From: Nelumbo lutea
Taxonomy: Eukaryota; Streptophyta; Magnoliopsida; Proteales; Nelumbonaceae
Assembly: GCA_022828595.1 (NCBI GenBank)
Contig: JAKGHH010000001.1
Coordinates: 210,379,848 to 210,443,847, forward strand
DNA: 64,000 bases
Reading direction: 5' to 3'
In this document: in pieces, positions 42,818-54,670 of the stretch
Position numbering within the stretch: the first letter of the stretch is position 1
Layout of the letters: every line of letters starts with the position of its first letter
The notes under the pieces: generated by a model
What the model was told of the DNA's origin: nothing
Seen by the model: the letters and a program-made list of their open reading frames with translations, nothing else
Databases searched by the model: none
Program-made: the position numbers and the translations under genes

Positions 42818-44790
42818 ATGGCATCCTCCAGCCACACCGGGAAAAGCGTCGAGATGAACACCACTGGAGGGCAAGCCTAGTAGCCAACCTTTCCCCAAGC
42901 CCCTATGGTATGCATCAGACAATTCACCATTCCGCTCACAACGTCTATAGTCCCATCATTAACTGCACTACTGAGCACCGCACAGGTAAGCGCCCTGCTT
43001 CCCCTGGTGGTAAGCGCAACTTTCTCTGAGCCCTCTGTGGTTCCTCCTTGAGTGGGGAGTTCCCAGTTCCAAGACCTCATTCAGTGCGTCCGGGCCATTC
43101 AGATCCAAATGCAATAGGTCCAGCAGTTTCCACAGTATCAACATTATTACTTCTATCATCAATATCAACACCGGTTCCTTCCACTGCAGCTAAACCAGCA
43201 GCTGGTTCCACCTCGACACCCAGGGCCCCATCACGGTCAGAACCCGAATCGCCTTGGAGTTAACTAGAACATCAACCAATCCCCTCATCGGGGCGAAGAG
43301 ACCTCACAAGCACCGTTTCCTCTCAGGAATCAGGTCTCACCCCAAGGGAGGAGAGACAGTCAACATACTCCATCAACCTCACAAGGAAATCTCAGAAATA
43401 GGTCCAGGGATAGTCAACTGAATCCACCTCGGCACTCATAGCAAGAGAATGATGGTTCGTGAGCAGATAACCACTTCGGGGTTCGAAGTGCGAATTCAAG
43501 ACAGGACCTCTTCGTCCCTTGTGATAGTCAGCCCCAGAATCCCTCAAGAAACCAGGATCTGCCTCGCGACAGGGCCGCAACACTAGACCGAACTGAAGTC
43601 AATAGCACCAATGCCGAACTAGTGAGGAAACAGTAGTGGAGACGTCGCAAGACACGCCGTACCTCAGTCAAGAACAACCCGCTAGCAAAGCCAAGCGAGC
43701 GAGAAGAGCAAACCAAAGGGAAGGAAGAAGTGAGCTCGGTGGCTACAAAGACCACTCCTCCACTACTTTGCAGGTCATCTCCTTTGTCTGCCGAGCTCTT
43801 GGCGGCCCCGATGCCAAAAGGCTTCAAGATGCCCCTGTTAGACAAGTACGATAGGTCTTTCGATCCTAACGACCATGTGTACTCTTTCCAGTCCTAGATG
43901 CACCTACCTGGGGCTGATGAGTCTTGCATGTGTGTAGCCTTCTCTACTACCTTTAAAGGGGTAGTTCGAACCTGGTATCAGAACCTCGCACCGGGATCAA
44001 TCAAAAGCTGGTCATAGTTTGCTGACTTGTTCACTGCACATTTCATCACCGACAAAAAGTGTCCGAAATCCCAAGAAAGCCTTCTCAATGTGGTTCAGAG
44101 GGAAGGAGAATCAATCAGGAGCTATGTCAAATGCTTCAATGACATCTGCCTACAGATACCGGATCTCGACCCGGTAATGAGGCTCATTGCAACCAAGAAC
44201 GGAATTACCCACAAGGAATTCAAATGGCATGTTGTAGGAAACAAACTGAAGGACATTACCGAGTTCCTAAAGCTCGTAGATCAGTTCATTGGCACCGAGG
44301 AGGAGATCAATCAGAAGGTCGATAACCCATCCTCGGAGAAGAGGAAGAGAGAAGGTGAAGGAACGAGTAGTGGTGGACAAAAGAGGAAGAAAAGCAAGTC
44401 CCCAAGAAGGAGAAGAAACACCTAGAAGTCAGTCCCCCTCGCGATCTCGTAAATCAGGTCGGCGCTCCAGGACCCCTCTTGTGGAGAGAACGAACTATAC
44501 ACCCCTAAATGCTAAAAGAGGAGAGATCCTAATGGCCATTAAGGATTCCTCCTTCGTCAAATGGCCTCACAGGTTAAGAGGAGACTCAACAGCAAGAAAC
44601 CCAAACGTTTATTGCCACTTTCATCGAGATCACGGGGCACAATACAAAGAAATGTAGGAACCTCCGCGATGAGATCGAGGAACTCATCCGATGTGGACAC
44701 CTGAAGAATTTCTCCTTGTGCGAAGAAAGAAGATAGATAAATCAGCAGGCAGACCGACAGGGAGATCAAAGGAATGCCCCAGAAGCTAGT
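42818..44790 (+). pseudogene. Gypsy gag
   Basis: It starts MASSSHTGKSVEMNTTGGQ and soon meets stops. The conserved core is at about 43840-44430: FDPNDHVYSF, AFSTTFKGVVRTWYQNLAPG, SQESLLNVVQREGESIRSYV and CLQIPDLDP. A basic tail follows (EKRKREGEGTS, then KRKKSKSPRRRR). The zinc-finger-like CHFHRDHG near 44620 continues in another frame as HNTKKCRNLRDEIEELIRCG, so a frameshift is present. The homologue in reverse orientation lies at 51199-52911. Gag forms the virus-like particle in active elements. Confidence 0.82.
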
Positions 44791-44959
44791 AGGCGAAACA
44801 AGCAACCGCCATGACAGTTGCTAGAAGAGAGACTGACCCACGGGGTAATTAACATGATTACCAGCAGGTCCATTATCGCGGGGTGTACCTCGGCATTCGG
44901 GAGGACCTCGGTGTGTGAGCTATAAAATGAAGAAGAAAACTCGCCAAAATGACATCGGC

Positions 44960-45420
44960 TTAAAGGACCGATATACTTCACTAAAGACGATGCACGCGGG
45001 ATCCAGTATCCTCACAACGATGCCCTGGTAGTAAAGTTGTGGATCAATGACTTCGAAGTAAAGAGAATACTGGTAGACTCGGGCAGTTCGACCGACATAC
45101 TCTTCAAGGTGACGTTCGATAAATTACAGCTACAGTAGAGCGACCTGAAACTGGTTGACACCCCTTTAGTAGGGTTCAGTGGTGAGGTGCTCAGACCTCT
45201 TGGGCGAGTCACAGTACCTGTAGAAGCCGACACGTGGCCAAACATCGTGCGGTTTGACCACACCTTCCTAGTAGTCGCGACTCCCTCCCCCTATAACGCC
45301 ATAGTAGGTCGGCCCATCACGCATGTTCTATGTGCGGTAGTATCCACTTACTATCTGGCGATAAAGTTCCTAAGTCATTACGGGGTGGGAGTCATGCGAG
45401 GTGACCAGCTCGAATCGCGC
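44960..45420 (+). pseudogene. Gypsy aspartic protease
   Basis: The frame reads DDARGIQYPHNDALVVKLWI and then ILVDSGSSTDILF with the catalytic DSG-type site (45070-45105). A stop follows at about 45139, where Gln is expected (CAG to TAG). The fold continues as LVGFSGEVLRPLGRVTVPV and AIVGRPITH. Confidence 0.8.
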
Positions 45421-45599
45421 AAATGCTACATAGCTGCTTTTAAAGGGAAGGCGGAGCTAGTAGAAGATGTCGAGCTCAAGCGACCTGTGGAGTATACCGA
45501 CGAGCGAGCTGCCCCGACAGAGGAGATGGTTCACATACCAGTCTCTGTTGACGAACCGGTCAAGACTCTCCAGATCGGTGCCTCGATCAACGAACCACT

Positions 45600-46420
45600 C
45601 CGCTCCCAGCTAGTAAGTTTCTTACTAAAAAACTTAGATATTTTTGCTTGGTCCGCGGTAGAAATGCCCATAATTGATTCAAAAGTTATAATTCACAAAT
45701 TGAACACCAACCCTTTAGTCAGGCTAGTAAGGCAGAAGAAACGCAACCTCGCCCTAGAACGTTGGAGGGTAGTCAATGAAAAGGTTGGAAAGCTCCTAGC
45801 AACAGAATTCATCAGGGAAGTCGATTACTCGAGCTGGGTGGCTAACCCAGTTCTGGTGAAAAAGGCCAATGGCAAGTGGCACATGTGCGTCGATTACACT
45901 GACCTGAATAGAGCCTGCCCGAAAGATTGCTTCCCGTTGCCCAAGATCGACTGCCTAGTGAACGCGACCTCAGGATATGAGTTGCTGAGCTTACTAAATG
46001 CCTATTCCGGTTACAACCAGATTAGGATGGACCCTGTTGACGGAGAGAAGACTGCCTTCATAATTGAGCTCGGGTTATACTGTTACAAGGTCATACCCTT
46101 CGGATTAAAAAATGCTGGGGCAACCTTTCAGTGCCTTGTATATAAGATTTTTGAGTCGTTAATTGGTAATAAAGTAGAATGTTATGTTGATGACATGGTC
46201 GTGAAAATCCAGTTTTCGAATTTTTTATTGAATGATTTAAAAAGTGTTTTCCAAATTTTGTAAAAATATAATATGAAGTTAAATCCAAACAAGTGCATCT
46301 TTGGAATCACCTCGGGAAAATTCCTAGGCTATATAATCAACCGACATGGCATCGAAGCCAACCCGGATAAAATAAAAGTCATCCTAGATATGAGACAACC
46401 CCACAAAATAAAAGAGGCTT
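45600..46420 (+). pseudogene. Gypsy reverse transcriptase
   Basis: An open stretch of the pol frame reads FIREVDYSSWVANPVLVKKA, CVDYTDLNRACPKDCFPLPK and YVDDMVVK (the catalytic YVDD box, 46183-46205). In the preceding active-site motif the family has DAYSGYNQI, but here it is NAYSGYNQI, so the first catalytic Asp is Asn (GAT/GAC to AAT). A stop at 46261 and further breaks follow. The enzyme cannot work even if translated. Confidence 0.85.
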
Positions 46421-46719
46421 AGAGGTTGACTGGCCGGATAGCCGCCCTGAGCCACTTCATGTCCAAGTCGGCAGATCATTGCCTACCCTTTTTCAAAGCC
46501 ATAAAAAGAATAAAGACTTCGAATGGACTGAAGAATCAAGCTGAAAAGATACTTAGGTACTGCCCTAGTTTTAACTCGACCCGAGGAAGGGGATGTATTA
46601 AAGCTGTACCTCTCCGCGAGCGATGAGGTGGTCAGCTCGATACTAATCAAATAAGTAGATTGGGTCCAACGACCCATCTACTATGTTAGTAAAATTTTGT
46701 AGGACGCAGAAACCATGTA

Positions 46720-47415
46720 CCCGAAGATCAAGAAATTAGCATATGCGCTAATCATAGCAGTTTGCAAGCTTAGCCCATACTACCCACACTATCGTCATCG
46801 TCACCAACAAACCTCTGAGTTAGATTTTGCTCAAACCCAAAGTGTCTGGTAGAATGACAAAGTGGTCTATCAAACTAAGTGAGTACGATATCCAGTATGA
46901 GCCTTGGACCGCAATCAAATCTCAAGTCTTGGCTGATTTTGTAGCAGAATGCACATTCAGTACCACAACCCCCGAGTCGGCCGAGCTTGAACACATGATG
47001 GGAGCTTCAACCAGTGTGGCGCTAGTCCCGGTCAGAGCAGGACCGGCTTGGGATGAGGAGCCCTGGATTCTCCACATCGACGGCTCGTCCAACTAGCAAG
47101 GAAGCAGTGCAGGACTGATTCTATACGGTCCAAGCGAAGTGAAGCTGGAATACACATTCGGTTCAGATTTACGGTAGAATATGAAGCATTGGTCACCGGA
47201 TTAACCCTAACAAGGGAAATGAAGGCAAAACACCTCATCATATGCAGTGACTCGCAACTAGTGGTCAACCGAGTTACTGGTGAGTACGAAGCCCGTGACT
47301 CCATTATGGCAGCTTATTTGGCCAAAGTCAGAGAGATCCTGCACAGCTTCATCTTCTACTTCATCAGACAAATCACAAGGTCCGAGAACGCCAAGGCCGA
47401 CGCCTTGTCTTGACT
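46720..47415 (+). pseudogene. Gypsy RNase H region with second (aRH-like) RNase H block
   Basis: The first RNase H ends with GRMTKWSIKLSEYDIQYEPW and SQVLADFVAECT (46840-46960). A second RNase H-like domain follows: WILHIDGSSN, stop, then GSSAGLILYGPS, EALVTGLTLTREMKAKHL-like, ICSDSQLVVNRVTGEYEARD and NAKADALS (47060-47412). Double RNase H is known from Tat-lineage Gypsy elements. Stops at 47095 and 47414 interrupt it. Confidence 0.75.
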
Positions 47416-47599
47416 AGCCAGTACAAGCAGTAACACCATGCGGATCATGTACATTGAGGATTTACCTCGGCATAGCATTCTCCGGGGGGCAGAAGTGGTC
47501 TCTCCCGTATCACAAGCGGAACCGAGCTGGATCGGCCCACTCATAAGTTATCTGCTTCATGGGACCCAACCTGCAGAATGCAATGTGGCCTGAAGGGTA

Positions 47600-48760
47600 G
47601 AGCTTCAGTCAGCTAAGTACGTCCTTATAGACAGACAGTTTATAGAAGATCTTTCATGCTCCCCTACCAACGCTGCTTGCAACTCTCAGAGGCCGAGCAT
47701 GTACTCTGCGACAACCATGAAGGCTTGTGCGGCGGACACTTGGGGGGCAGAGCTCTCGCATAGGAAGCATTGCGGCAAGGCTATTACTGGCCCACGATGA
47801 AGATAGATGCACTCGAGCTCATCAAGAAGTGCGATAGGTGTCAGAGGCATGCCAACATTCACCATTGACCCGCAGTTGATCTGAAATACCTTACTAGCCA
47901 ATGGCTCTTCGTGCAGTGGGGAATTGACATCCTTGGCCTTTTTCTGCCAGCAATAGGACAGAGGAGGTTCCTGGTCGTAGCAGTAGACAACTTTACGAAG
48001 TGGGTGGAAGCCAAACCTTTGGTAACAATCACAACACACAACATACAGAATTTCTCCTGGAAAAACATAGCATGTCAGTTCGGGCTACCTCGGGTACTTA
48101 TCTCCAACAATGGGAAGTAGTTTGAGGATATCAAGTTTCAAAACTGATGTGCCAAAATGAGAATTCAACAAAATTTCACCTCGATGGCACACCCTCAGGT
48201 GAGCGGGCAAGCAGAAGTCACTAACAGAGCGATACTTCATGGACTGAAAGCTCGCTTAGCTTGAGCCAAGGGGTTGTGGGTGGACGAATTGCCCAGTGTC
48301 CTTTGGGCCTATCGAACTACCATTAAGACCGCCAAAGGTGAAACCCCCTTCAACCTTACGTATGGCATAGAGGCAGTGATTCCAGAAGAAATCGAGGTAC
48401 CCACATTACGATTGGGGGCCTACGATGAGGAGGCGAATGATGACGAGCTCCGTACCAACCTAGACCTGATAGAAGAAGTACGAGACCTAGATTACATCTG
48501 AACCGCAACTTATCAACAAAGAGTATCTTGGTACTATAACGCCCATGTCAGAAAATGACATTTCCGCATCAGCGACCTAGTTCTTCGGAAGGTTATGGTA
48601 CCTGAGCCCGACGTTTGTAAGCTCACACCAAATTGCGAAGGTCCGTACCAAGTAGGACGGGTGTTCGAGGAAGGCACGTATGAGCTTGAGACTTTGGAAG
48701 GGAAGTAGGTACATCAAAAATGGAATATCGACAACTTGAGAAGGTACTAGTTGTGACCAA
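47600..48760 (+). pseudogene. Gypsy integrase (C-terminal half also in copy B)
   Basis: The zinc-binding start is HEGLCGGHLG ... KKCDRCQRH (47715-47850). The core has WGIDILGLF with the first catalytic Asp. LISNNGK stands where the family has ISDNGK, so the second Asp is Asn, and SGQAEVTNRAI carries the third residue (Glu). YGIEAVIPEEIEVPTLRL and NCEGPYQVGRVFEEGTYEL complete it. In-frame stops occur at 47866, 48118, 48147, 48259 and later. From 47994 on it is duplicated at 57964. Confidence 0.85.
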
Positions 48761-51198
48761 CGAACTGGTAAAAAAGGATCACCAAAGTGGAGAGAGGACT
48801 GCGACACTTCCAGAAGCCCAAGGGCCATGGTTTTGAGTTGACATAAGACCTCGACACTACGACAAGTCCTAGTTGACTCTTGAGCCTAGGTAGAAAAGTC
48901 CTAGTCAAGCAGACAAGTTCTCACGCCTGAGGCATAGACAACTCGGATACAAACCCTATGGCGTCTAGCCCACCTCGGTGTATAACAACAGGTTAATCCC
49001 ATTTGAAGTCAGGTCCGTTGGCTCGGCACTAAGGGATAACCAACACCTAAGTGAGTAGCCCATGTGCAGTCAAGTCGGGTATATACCCTACACTGTTCCC
49101 TCACCTCAGCGTACAACGATACGAAGTTATCCCTACTTGGAGTCCAGATTGTTAGCTCAACAATTCGGGTTAACCTAAGAAAAAAAAATTTCAATCCTAT
49201 TTGGTTTAGTTTGCCAGTTCAGGAGTAATCTACACTAGGAAAAAAATTTTTGCACACAAAGATTGCAAAAACATTTGTATTTCATTGATATGGAATTTCA
49301 GATAAAAAATTTACAATGGATCGAGCTCGAAGTATTACAGAAGGGGGTCCAAGAAAATAGGCATCTAGTCACTTCGGGGCTCCTCATCCTTACTAGAGGC
49401 TTTGGTAGGAGGATCTGTCTCCATGCGGTTCTCGCCAGCACCAGTCTCTTCATCTTCGTCGAGCAGATCGCCATCACTTTCTGCTTTGGAGTCTAGATCT
49501 CGGGCAACTTCGACGGCCATCTCCTCTGTGATCCTCAAAGTGGTTATGGCACTGAGGTCGAGCTGGGGATATTCACGTCGGGTCAACCACCTGCTAAGTT
49601 TGAATCCTTTGTGGTTAATCACTATCCCAACCTTGACCAGCTCTTCCTGAAACTCCGATGAGGACTTATACTCCTCGACAGCCTTAGCCTTGGCCTCCTC
49701 CATTGCCTGAAGAAGTAGCTCGGTTTGTTCCTTCACATGGGCCTCGAGGTTCTCCACCTCCCTCTTCAATGTCGCCTCACTTTCCTCGAGATCCTTCTCC
49801 AACATTAACAAAGTGAGCAACTCCTTAGCCCGTGCATCGTTCTTCAGCTGGTTATTTTCGTTGCGATCTAAGTTCAGTTCGGTGTGGGCTTTCTAGAAAG
49901 ACTCCTCGGCTCCGATGGCCCACTTCAAGTTCACCTCGGACTGGTTAGCCAAGGTGTGGATGGTGGAATTCACCTACTAAGAGAATAAAACAAGTGTCAG
50001 TATACAAAAATCCAAGTAGAAGACAGTTTGAAAAGACAAATCCGAGAACTTACCACCATGCAGTGAGTAGCCGCTCGGGCCCCGAGTTGAGCAACTGGAA
50101 ATTCGCCCCAACAAGCGACCTCCTTAGCAAAAACCGCTCTCTTGCTCTTGAGAAGGCCGATTTTTGGAGACAAAATACTCTGAACTGCGTGGTCGCTGCC
50201 CGAAGAAGCGACAATTGCCAGGACAGGCTCCGTAGACATAGCCTCCTCGGGCACGCGAGGTGGGAAGGGCTTGCCAGAGTCCTCGTTGACTAGATCTATC
50301 ATAGAAGGCTGATCGACAGTTGATGGCCCCTCTTCATGCTCCCAAAGAGCTCGTTGGCGGGGATGTCCATGACAACTGCGATAAAAAACAAGCTGTCAGA
50401 TACAGTACCAAAGTAAAACCAATGGGGAAAGTACATCAAACAATGATTTGCCAAGACTCAAACTAGCCTGCACAAGCTTCTCCTCGATCACGAAGTCTTC
50501 GAACTTCAGGCCGAGCTCCGCCCAAGATCGGAGTGCCTCCCTTGTCTTCAGGTCCAACCTAACACCGGGGTCCTGGATGACTGCCCTCCTATGAGTCAAG
50601 AAAGGCCACCCCTCGGTGTTGCAGACCACGAAATAGTGCCTCTTCCAGGCCGGGACCTTGTTAGGGAGCTCATGCAAAAGTTGAAACCAGGGTGAGGTGA
50701 CAGATAGTAAGCTCGCCTGTGCTTGGGCAGCACACAAGATGAATTCTTCTTTATGGAAAGAATAGAAGAAAAAACGTCGAGGTCAAGGGGAAAGATGTAA
50801 TCGGGAAGAAGTGAAATGGTCCCTATGATGTTGCGGATAGAGTTCGGGTGTAATTGATCTATGGTAATGTTGAGAAATTTTATGATCTCGACTATGAGAG
50901 GGTGAAGTGGAAGGCGAAGACCAGTTGCGAGCTGCTCCTTGAAGATCACGATCTCATCGTGATCGTGATACCAAGGGAAGTTGCCTAAGAGGAAGCTATG
51001 CACAAAAGTCATTGGAAAGTTTGTACCGAGCAACAAAGGTTAGGAGCCTGTTCGCCGTCATTATTGACGAGTCAAAGTTGTCTGGCAACCGACCTCGATG
51101 TGAGGTGGAAGATAGGTTACTCGATGCCTCTCGCTCCCTCCAAGGTGAGTTCACCTCGGGAGGACCGTGGACCGCATCCTGACCGAAAGTAACCTCCA
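47994..51198. repeat. 3.2-kb direct duplication, copy A
   Basis: From tacgaagtgggtggaagcca to agtaacctcc the sequence matches 57964-61240 with few substitutions. Copy A lacks about 70 bases near 50326 that copy B has at about 60300-60370. It covers the integrase end and the antisense ORF. Confidence 0.92.
49365..51180 (-). pseudogene. Antisense ORF of Gypsy element, copy A (Transposase_28-like)
   Basis: On the minus strand the pieces are, in order, VNSPWREREASSNLSSTSHR, LPLHPLIVEIIKFLNITIDQ, HPNSIRNIIGTISL (51036-50596), KRHYFVVCNTEGWPF and REALRSWAELGLKFEDFV (50640-50470), EDSGKPFPPRVPEE (50290), and the coiled coil MLTLLMLEKDLEESEATLKR with an acidic end (49820-49365). The first part fits the 'putative gypsy type transposon' domain of plant genomes (Pfam Transposase_28). 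A deletion of about 70 bases near 50326 removes a Lys/Arg-rich stretch and shifts the frame. The role of such antisense ORFs in Tat elements is unknown. Confidence 0.7.
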
Positions 51199-51310
51199 TA
51201 AAGTGATCTTTATGGAAATGACAATAAACATTTCTGTTCCTTGTTGCGGGATCTCCCCTCAACCGAGGTGGCCACTTCACATAATAGGCGTCCTTGATCG
51301 CCATGAGCAT
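50996..51310 (-). pseudogene. Open frame joining gag to the antisense ORF
   Basis: The minus frame reads MLMAIKDAYYVKWPPRLRGD and VYCHFHKDH from gag, then changes at about 51199 into EVTFGQDAVHGPPEVNSPW of the antisense ORF without a stop. It is 104 aa long. The joint is the border between the inverted piece and copy A, so the fusion is an accident of rearrangement unless shown to be expressed. Confidence 0.6.
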
Positions 51311-52911
51311 TTCTCCCCGCTTTGCATTGAGGGGCGTGTAGCTTGTCCATTCAACTGGATGAGTTCAAGAACGCTGATCTGACTTGTTTCCTCCCCTGGT
51401 TGGGGACTTGCTTTTTCTTCTTTTGTTGCCACCATTGTTCGGGTTGTCATCTTCCCTTTTTCTCTTCTCCGTCGGGGCTTTAGTCTTCTGGTTCGTCTCC
51501 TCTTCGGTCCCGATGAACTGATCGGCGAGCTTGAGGAATCCGGTGATGTCTTTGGGCTTGTTTGCCACTATGTGCCACTTGAATTCCCTATGGGTAATAC
51601 CCTTCTTTGCTGCCATGAGCTTATAGTAGGATCCAGGTCGGGGATCTGCAAACAAGTGTCATTGAAGCATTTGATGTAACTTCGAGTTGACTCCCCTTCC
51701 CTCAGGACTATGTTGAGTAGGCTTTCTTGTGACCTCAGACACTTCTTGCTGGTGATGAAGTGTGAGGCGAACATCTGCACGAATTGTGCCCAACTCTTGA
51801 TCGTCCCGGGCATGAGGTTCCTGTACCATGTGCGAGCTACTCCTTTGAAGGTCATAGAGAAGGCAAAACACATGCAAGATTTGTCAGCCCAACTAAATGC
51901 ATCTGGTATTGGAAGGAGTCTACATGATCATTTGGTTCAAATGACCCATCATACTTATCCAGCAGAGGTGCTTTGAAGTACTTCGGCATCGGGGTCGCCA
52001 GGAGCTCAGAGGACAAAGGAAATGACACAGAGAGGAGGGGAGCAGTCTTTGTGGCATCTAAGCTTGCCTCCTCTTTACCTTTAGGCTGCTCGGGCTTACT
52101 AGGTTCAGCGAGCTGGCTTGGAGCTATTGCTCGACGTGCCTTAGGACACCGCCTTTGCTACTTCATGACTGGCTCCGCATTGGTGCTATTGACCTCCGTG
52201 TTGTCGGGCTATGTCCTGGTATGAAGTGGCTCGGACTGTTGACGTTGGCTGCTGTGAATAGAGGGGCCTCGTCTAGAGTCTGTAGCCAGAACTCCGAACT
52301 AGTTCCCTGCAAGCGAACCTTCAAGTTGCGAGGGCCAAGGTGAAGTAGCTCTGGCGGGCTGAGTGTCTCCCAACCTATTCACTTGCTGCGAAGCGGAAGG
52401 AGTAACTTGCCTTTCTCTCTTGCCGTGAGATGAGACCTAGCTCTTGAGAGGATTCTGGATTTGGGAAGTCTCCCCAACGAGGTGGGCGATTGTTCTGACG
52501 GTGAGACTTGTTTTGCTGTGTTGCCGGATGTCGAGGTGGTACCTGTTGTTTATTCTGCTGCAGCGGTGAGAACTACTGCTGGTAGATGTGGTGTAAAACC
52601 TATTGCAGGTAATGTTTAAATTGCTAGACCTGTTGCATTTGGGCTTGAATAGCCTGCACGTAGTGTACCAGGTCATCGAGTTGATTTTGTTCGACTCCAT
52701 GGGGAACCACAGATGGTTCAACAAAGGTTGTACCCACTACATGAGGAAGTTGGGTGTTCACGGGCACAGTTGCTTGAGGCACAGTCAGCGTTGGGATCCC
52801 ACCTGCAGAGAGCAATATGGTGAACTGGCCGATGCACATAGTGGGGATCTGAGGCTGCCCCCCAGAGACATTCATTTCACCGTTCTGTCCGATGTTGCTG
52901 GAGGATGCCAT
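51199..52911 (-). pseudogene. Inverted gag of a second, related Gypsy element
   Basis: The minus strand starts MASSSNIGQNGEMNVSGGQP and later reads MCFAFSMTFKGVARTWYRNL, SQESLLNIVLREGESTRSYI, CLQIPDLDP, KWHIVANKPKDITGFLKLAD and KRREDD-like basic sequence, parallel to the plus-strand gag at 42818-44790 but clearly diverged. It ends abruptly within the zinc-finger block at 51199. Stops and frameshifts are fewer than in the outer gag. Confidence 0.82.
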
Positions 52912-52960
52912 TGATTCTGAGTTTGCGATTTTTGATGGAAACATGCTTCTCGTAGCGCTT

Positions 52961-52977
52961 CCCACAGGTGGCACCAA
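52961..52977 (-). promoter_or_regulatory. Primer binding site of the inverted Gypsy piece
   Basis: The minus strand reads ttggtgccacctgtggg, one base inside the LTR end. It differs from the outer element's ttggcgccgtctgtgcg, so the two belong to different subfamilies or one has mutated. Confidence 0.7.
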
Positions 52978-52978
52978 T

Positions 52979-53656
52979 TGATTTAGCATAATCTGGCTGC
53001 TCCCAGCTGGAGGTGACTTGGCTTCCAGATGGACGGCGGACTGAACCTGCAAAGATATCAAAGAACTCGGGGATGCTAACCCGGCGAGGTCGCTCCGATG
53101 CTTAAGTCAGTAGGCTAGTAGCGAGCTAAATTTGTTTGAAAGTAGAAAGTTTGAGAGCAGGAAATAACGCATACCTTGCACCCTGGGGGGTGGAGCCTTT
53201 ATATAATGGAGTCCTCGCGGGTTTTGCGGAGTAGTTTCGGAGTAGTTCCTACGATAATGAGAGATAGTGTTGCTAACTGATAAGGTTTATCGAGTCTGCC
53301 TGAATCGATCAGGGAGATAACGTTGGTTGTTATGCGGCGTGATCCCGTGAAGTCCAAGAACCGTCGGAGGGATTTTCGGGATCCTCAGTGGCACGTTGTT
53401 ATCCCCGAGCTTACGTCTTTAAGTCCCGAACTGGGCTGAGTGTCAATGTGATTTGGAATCTAAGTGTTCTTGTGGCGATCTCGTACCGAGGCGATTTCAT
53501 TTCGCAACGACCCTGTCTTGAGGTCACTTTAGCCCAGGGTAGATGGGTACCCGAGACTGTTATGCTACGGGCTGATCATGTTGAACTGTCCTCTGTTAAT
53601 CAGGTCATGTCAACATGTCTCCCTATTACGAGGTCGGGTCAAATCATCCTTCATCA
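52979..53656 (-). repeat. LTR of the inverted Gypsy piece
   Basis: On the minus strand it starts tgatgaaggatgatttgacc and ends attatgctaaatca; 678 bp. Start, the ctgacttaagcatc block, a tatataaaggct promoter-like site and the gatccagctc/gttcagtccgcc end region parallel the outer LTRs but with strong divergence. It is the only LTR of this piece. Confidence 0.78.
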
Positions 53657-53664
53657 CCATGAAT

Positions 53665-53785
53665 GTCATCTTATCTTATGAAAGCACATACCAACATCCA
53701 AATATTAAATTAATTGATTCTCTGTCATCTTATCTTATGATGGAAGCAGATACCAATATCCAAATATTAAATTAATTGATTCTCT
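53665..53785. repeat. 59-bp tandem duplication
   Basis: gtcatcttatcttatgaaag at 53665 and a nearly identical copy from 53724, both running through aaatattaaattaattgatt. Confidence 0.88.
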
Positions 53786-54374
53786 AATGGTCGCAATGAT
53801 TTAAGTGTTGATCATAACCATCCATTTAATGCACCCAAAACCTAATGTTTATTTTCCCTCATGCTCATAAAAGTTTGTTGGTCGTTCAGGTGGATCCCTC
53901 ATCTCTCGGTTGATTTTCTTCATTTATTATAGAACCTGCAACTATAGAACCTGCAACTATTTAGAAGTAGTTTAAGTCTAAGTAGAATAGTAACTTTGTT
54001 TGTATTTTCTCATTTGCATTGAATGGAAAATCTCAACAGGGGATCTCTCGAGGCATGTTAGAGGAGAAGCTTCGAACTTTGTGAATAAAGTGAAGGGAGG
54101 TATTATTTCATATAATTTTAGACTCTTAAAAGGCTAATACAGCTCACTCACTCTAAATTTGGGCCAGTTTACAGTTTGACGTTGAGACTTGACAAAATCT
54201 GTGGAAAGTGATGTAGATCCACTAAAATTGAAAAGAAGAATTTGAAACAGAAAATGGAAGATAACTCCCACATGGGATTGATCTTTGTATTTGATTTTTT
54301 TTCAAATAAATCTGTATTTAATATTTATTCTATAGTATTACAGTTTACATTAATTATACGTGTATTACAACCAA

Positions 54375-54670
54375 TGTTTCAAAAAATGATTCGGAAATGA
54401 AATCGTTATGGGCACTGGTTTTCAGGTCAACGGTTCGAGATGTCCCATTTTGATTGTAAAATTAAAAATAAATTAAAAAAATAATTAAAAAAAATAGTCA
54501 AAAATCGTTTAACGAATCAATAGTTCAACCGCCCAGTTTAACAATTTATTGACTTTTTCAACGAATTTTTATCAGATTCCGAATTTTGAATAAAATAGAA
54601 CTGATTGCCTGAATGGTTCCTGAGCCGAACGGTCCGACCAGCGAATCAACAGCGGTTCGAAAACGTTGAT
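54375..54670. repeat. CCGGTT-rich MITE-like repeat, copy 3
   Basis: It begins atgtttcaaaaaatgattcgg and ends gcggttcgaaaacgttgatt, with ggtcaacggttcgag and gaacggtccgacc inside. It is the most diverged of the three copies. Confidence 0.45.

Noticed and set aside
49997..50293. Plus-strand frames opposite the antisense ORF
   Set aside because: Family-like residues and frame continuity are on the minus strand; the plus frames are mirror artefacts present in both duplicates.
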